The notes beneath the pieces are model-generated. The model did no database searches. It saw only the letters and a program-made list of their open reading frames with translations, and was not told the origin of the DNA. Position numbers and translations under genes: made by a program. A stretch of DNA of 9,828 nt. Source: Burkholderiales bacterium UBA4615. Lineage in GTDB: Bacteria > Pseudomonadota > Gammaproteobacteria > Burkholderiales > Burkholderiaceae_E. The stretch is from the NCBI GenBank assembly GCA_002386465.1, contig DGIT01000031.1:37289-47116 (forward strand), read 5' to 3'. Shown in pieces: positions 7,179 through 9,828 of the stretch (positions within the stretch are counted from its first letter, which is position 1; the number at the start of each line of letters is the position of its first letter).

Positions 7179-7184
7179 TACACT
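7179..7184 (+). promoter_or_regulatory. Candidate -10 box for dinB
   Basis: TACACT, identical to the box before the PRPP-synthase homologue. Transcription would start near 7191, giving a leader of about 30 bases to the ATG at 7222, or a leaderless message if GTG at 7192 is used. No LexA box of the CTGT-N8-ACAG type overlaps it. Confidence 0.35.
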
Positions 7185-7221
7185 GCCCTGCGTGAGTGAC
7201 CGTGCAGGGTGTGTTCAGAAC

Positions 7222-8445
7222 ATGTCGGACGCAAGCCGTGCTGTGCGGCGCATTGCGCATCTCGATATGGACGCGTTCTACGCGTCGGTCGAACTGCTGC
7301 GACGCCCGGACTTGCGTGGCCAACCGGTGGCCATTGGCGGGCGCGGCGACCCGACCCGCCGCGGGGTGGTCACCACTGCCACCTATGAAGCACGCGCCTT
7401 CGGCATCCATTCCGGCATGGCTTTGTCGGTGGCGGCGCGCCTGTGTCCGCAGTGCGTGTTTCTGCCGGTCGATTTCGATCGCTACCGCGAAGTGTCCCGG
7501 CAGTTCAAGCAGGCCCTGACCCAGGTCACCACAGCGATCGAGGATCGCGGCATCGACGAGGTCTATCTTGATCTTACCGAGGTTCCCGGCGAGGACCGCG
7601 ACCTGGCGCTGCGGCTCCAGACTGCGGTGTTCGAGGCCACCGGCCTGACCTGCTCGATCGGCATCGGCCCCAACAAACTGGTCGCGAAAATTGCCTCGGA
7701 TCTGGACAAGCCGCGTGGCATCAGCCTGGTCGGTGCGGAACAGATTGCGCAGCGCTTGTGGCCATTGGCTGCCCGCAAGATTCCTGGTATCGGTCCCAAG
7801 GCCGATGCGCGCTTGAAGGCGCTTGGCATCGAGACGATCGGCCAATTGGCCGCGTCCGATCCAGGATGGCTTGTGCAGCAGTTCACCGAGCGCTATGGCC
7901 GCTGGCTGCATCGGGCGGCCCACGGTCTGGATGATCGGCCGCTGGATCTGGACCCTGAACCGCGCTCGCGCAGCCGCGAGACCACGTTCCAACAGGACCT
8001 GCACCCGGTGCGGGACTGGCAGCAACTGGCGCAGGTGTTGGCCGCCCTGTCGAAACAGGTGAGCGAAGACCTGCGTAAACGTGGCTATCGGGGCCGCACC
8101 GTGGGCATCAAGCTGCGCTTTGCAGACTTTCGCACCGTGACGCGAGACCGCACCGTGGAGACGCCGCTGGACGACGCCACCGGGATCCGCAAGCTGGCCT
8201 TCGAGTGCCTCACACGTGTTGAGCTCAAGCGCCCGATCAGGCTGGTTGGCGTGCGGGTGGGCGAACTGTCGCCAGCCAACCAGGCCACGGCTCCGTCCAG
8301 CGTGGTGCCACAAGACGATCGCGCCGCGAGTCAGTCCCAGCTTGCGGACCGCCGACCGGTACGCAACGCACGGATCCCCGCTGCAGGGGGCTCACTGCCG
8401 CTCTTCGATCTGATGGACGAGGCGCCGGATCTACCAGACAACTGA
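7222..8445 (+). CDS. dinB: DNA polymerase IV (Y-family translesion polymerase)
   Basis: A 407-residue Y-family DNA polymerase that copies past damaged bases with low fidelity. The N-terminal catalytic motif is HLDMDAFYASVE (13-24), with metal-binding Asp15 and Tyr20 at the steric-gate position that excludes ribonucleotides. The second acidic pair is Asp112-Glu113 in GIDEVYLDL. The palm/fingers continue through SIGIGPNKLVAKIASDLDKP (145-164); the thumb helix-hairpin-helix is at IPGIGPKADARLKALGI (187-203); the little-finger domain spans roughly 250-348. The C-terminus ends in a sliding-clamp binding peptide of the QLxLF kind, here SLPLF (391-395). The ATG at 7222 is preferred because homologues begin about ten residues before RRIAHLDMDAF and a 30-base leader with AGGG fits; GTG at 7192 would add ten residues. 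It is convergent with the peroxidase remnant. SOS control is not evident in the promoter. Confidence 0.95.
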   Translation: MSDASRAVRRIAHLDMDAFYASVELLRRPDLRGQPVAIGGRGDPTRRGVVTTATYEARAFGIHSGMALSVAARLCPQCVFLPVDFDRYREVSRQFKQALTQVTTAIEDRGIDEVYLDLTEVPGEDRDLALRLQTAVFEATGLTCSIGIGPNKLVAKIASDLDKPRGISLVGAEQIAQRLWPLAARKIPGIGPKADARLKALGIETIGQLAASDPGWLVQQFTERYGRWLHRAAHGLDDRPLDLDPEPRSRSRETTFQQDLHPVRDWQQLAQVLAALSKQVSEDLRKRGYRGRTVGIKLRFADFRTVTRDRTVETPLDDATGIRKLAFECLTRVELKRPIRLVGVRVGELSPANQATAPSSVVPQDDRAASQSQLADRRPVRNARIPAAGGSLPLFDLMDEAPDLPDN

Positions 8446-8507
8446 CCGACCCACTCTCGAGCCGCCTGGGACCGAGCGAATAAGTCTGAGGGAACGGCGC
8501 TGCGCGG

Positions 8508-8875
8508 GTCGTTGTACAGGGGGAGTCGCCCGGGCGCAGCGGGACCAGGATCGAGCCGTCCTTGCCCTTTTGCGCCAGATCCAGACCGTGGTCGAAGAAC
8601 TGGCCAAAGAGGGTCATGTAACAGCTGTGGGGCAGCGGTTTGTCAGCGCCCGTGAGCGGCGAGACACGCCCACCCGCCGTGGCACTCGGGTCGTCCAGCA
8701 CCGCGAGCTTTTGCCGCCCTTCCGTGGTGAGTCCGATCTGCTCCAGGATGGTGCCGCCCTGGGTATTGCGCGGATCGTTCCCCAACAGCCGCAGCTGGTT
8801 GAGGATGAAGTCGATGTCGGTGGAGTCGAGCAGGTTCATGGCGGTATCCGTGTGCTGATACCGACAGCTTTTCAT
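8508..8875 (-). pseudogene. Remnant of a bacterial haem peroxidase gene (5' end only, frameshifted)
   Basis: The minus strand encodes the first ~107 residues of a haem peroxidase of the animal-type superfamily (bacterial peroxidase family proteins, usually many hundreds of residues or longer). Counting from the ATG at 8839, it reads MNLLDSTDIDFILNQLRLL, then IGLTTEGRQKLAVLDDP, SPLTGADKPLPHS and the distal-His motif FGQFFDHGLD (78-87, Gln80 and His84), then ILVPLRPGD. After that the frame is lost: at the five-G run 8519-8523 (CCCCC on minus) one extra base, or two fewer, would restore the expected PLYN. Beyond about 8508 no peroxidase sequence is recognisable, and dinB ends at 8445, so the proximal-His region and everything after it are gone. 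ATG 8875 is an alternative start. The fragment cannot be a working peroxidase. The open frame runs on antisense into dinB, but that part is not real coding sequence. Confidence 0.75.
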
Positions 8876-9027
8876 CCCTCAGGATCGACCGCTGGTGCTT
8901 AATTCCTCCTTTTCGGGCTATTTACAAAGACGTAACAATTACGGAGATCCGCATATTCAGTGGCTTTCCGGGCAGATACAGGGGTGCGTGCGATTCATCA
9001 CGCGCCCGCTGTGCGTCAGTGCACGGA
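8876..9027. other. Intergenic region with AT-richer patch and orphan Shine-Dalgarno
   Basis: This 152-bp gap separates the peroxidase remnant from the M20 peptidase gene. The part around 8891-8960 is clearly richer in A and T than the surroundings. On the minus strand it contains AAAAGGAGG (complement of 8905-8913), a near-perfect Shine-Dalgarno, but no ATG or GTG at the right distance; the nearest ATG (8875) is 29 bases away and an in-frame TGA lies between. It is probably the old upstream region of the peroxidase gene. I see no RNA gene or coding sequence. Confidence 0.45.
8982..9007 (-). terminator. Stem-loop downstream of the M20 peptidase gene
   Basis: GGGTGCGTG (8982-8990) and CACGCGCCC (8999-9007) flank an eight-base loop, 20 bases beyond the M20 stop codon. 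In minus-strand RNA one position is a C-A mismatch, in plus-strand RNA a G-U pair. No T-run follows on the minus strand, so termination is only a possibility. Confidence 0.3.
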
Positions 9028-9828
9028 TCACTCAAACTGTCCTTGAAATCCGAGTTCGCCCAGGTCCCAGTACAGACCTGTCATCAACTGCAGGGCTTCG
9101 CGCGCCACCGGCGCCAGAAGGTGTTCATTTGGCGCATGTTGGGCGCAAGCGGGGTAGGAATGCGGCACCCAGACGGTCGGGAGGTTCAGTACATCACTGA
9201 ACGCATCATTGGGCAGCGTGCCACCCAGATTGGGCAAGATGGCCACGGATGTGCCGGTGCTCAACCCGATGGAGCCGGCCGCCCAGCGCACCCAGGGGTG
9301 ATCCGGGGCCAGCCGGGTGGCCGGCGAGGCACCGGATCGCGCCGGCACGATCTGCACCGCCTCAAAACCCCGCTCATCCAGATGACGTCGCAAGGCCGGC
9401 AGGATGTCGTGCGGATCGATGCCCACCACATAACGCAGCTGACAATGGGCATGCGCCTTGGGCGGAATGGCATTGACCGGATGCGCCGGGTTGCCGGTCT
9501 CGAAGGCGAGCACCTCGAAACTGCACCAGCCAAACACGCGCTCAGCGGGTGTCAGACCGGGCTCGCCCCACTGCGGCTCAACCGGCGGCCCGTCGTCGCC
9601 GCCATCGACTTCCAGTCCGGCCAGGGCCTCACGAACGGCCGGCGTGAGCGACTCCGGACGCCAGGCCTGCACCTGAATCGCCCCGCGCGCATCACTGATA
9701 CTAGCCAGCGCATGGGCCAGGATCAGGCCAGGGTTGGCGATCAGCCCGCCCCAGTTCCCCGAGTGATGGCCGCCCTCGCGCAAATTGACCACCAGGTCGA
9801 AATTGAGCGCGCCGCGCGACCCGAGAAA
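9028..9828 (-). CDS. M20 family metallopeptidase, C-terminal part (5' end outside window)
   Basis: The last 266 residues of a zinc-dependent M20 peptidase/deacylase; the frame is open to the right edge and ends with TGA at 9030-9028. The visible start, FLGSRGALNFDLVVNLREGG, followed by HHSGNWGGLIANPG, is the entry to the dimerisation (lid) domain inserted in the catalytic domain; its His is the one that reaches into the partner's active site in this family. The lid runs to about IVPARSGASPATRL. The C-terminal catalytic segment then carries GGTLPNDAF and the metal-binding His region QHAPNEHLL, followed by the closing helix. The other metal ligands (HxD, Asp, Glu-Glu) would be in the missing N-terminal half. 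Family members hydrolyse peptides or N-acyl amino acids; the substrate is not predictable. No partner gene is visible. Confidence 0.88.
   Translation of the reverse strand, partial: FLGSRGALNFDLVVNLREGGHHSGNWGGLIANPGLILAHALASISDARGAIQVQAWRPESLTPAVREALAGLEVDGGDDGPPVEPQWGEPGLTPAERVFGWCSFEVLAFETGNPAHPVNAIPPKAHAHCQLRYVVGIDPHDILPALRRHLDERGFEAVQIVPARSGASPATRLAPDHPWVRWAAGSIGLSTGTSVAILPNLGGTLPNDAFSDVLNLPTVWVPHSYPACAQHAPNEHLLAPVAREALQLMTGLYWDLGELGFQGQFE

Noticed and set aside
7162..7184. Possible LexA (SOS) box upstream of dinB
   Set aside because: CTGT occurs at 7162, but the bases at the matching distance are GACG rather than ACAG, so the CTGT-N8-ACAG consensus is not met.
7063..8313. Minus-strand open frame of 416 codons opposite dinB
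   Set aside because: Shadow of Pol IV: the plus-strand protein has the complete catalytic and clamp-binding motifs, the minus-strand one has none.
8237..8507. Continuation of the peroxidase frame antisense into the dinB 3' end
   Set aside because: After the break at 8519-8523 the translation loses all family similarity and runs opposite conserved Pol IV coding sequence, so it is an artefact of the frameshift.
8895..9200. Plus-strand open frame of 101 codons running into the M20 peptidase gene
   Set aside because: No domain, and most of it is antisense to the conserved C-terminus of the peptidase; no ribosome-binding site precedes it on the plus strand.

Overview
This 9.8 kb window is GC-rich and densely coded. 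It looks like chromosomal DNA of a betaproteobacterium, probably Burkholderiales. That placement rests on the general gene style, the Pol IV wording around its active site (IEDRGIDEVYLDL), and the combination of a 7TM-DISM histidine kinase with a DeoA-associated type of PRPP synthase. I cannot name genus or species. I found no rRNA, tRNA, CRISPR array, insertion sequence or integrase.

Layout from left to right. (1) The 3' end of one MFS transporter gene (1-309) overlaps by four bases (ATGA) the start of a second, complete paralogue (306-1595), so this is a tandem duplication. (2) Convergent to it, with only four bases between, a minus-strand pair carries a P1/S58-family N-terminal-nucleophile hydrolase (3377-2343) followed by a secreted SIMPL/DUF541 protein (2289-1600). 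(3) A 35-bp divergent gap leads to a plus-strand pair: a short PRPP-synthase homologue (3413-4306) and, three bases later, a 7TM-DISM hybrid-free sensor histidine kinase (4310-6235). A winged-helix response regulator (6391-7104) follows after 155 bp. (4) DNA polymerase IV (dinB, 7222-8445) follows on the plus strand, with its own likely promoter. (5) Convergent to dinB is a decayed remnant of the 5' end of a large bacterial haem peroxidase (about 8875-8508), with a frameshift at a five-G run and the rest of the gene missing. (6) After a 152-bp gap that includes an AT-richer patch, the minus strand carries the C-terminal part of an M20-family metallopeptidase that runs off the right edge.

The kinase and the regulator probably form a two-component system, and the tight junction between the PRPP-synthase homologue and the kinase suggests they share a transcript. 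The transporters, hydrolase and SIMPL protein show no clear shared pathway. The most unusual points are the peroxidase remnant, the PRPP-synthase/sensor-kinase coupling, a family of TACA[C/G]T boxes set very close to start codons, and the missing Asn before the predicted nucleophile of the P1 hydrolase. I see no convincing undescribed multi-gene system here; most of the window is ordinary core and accessory chromosome.
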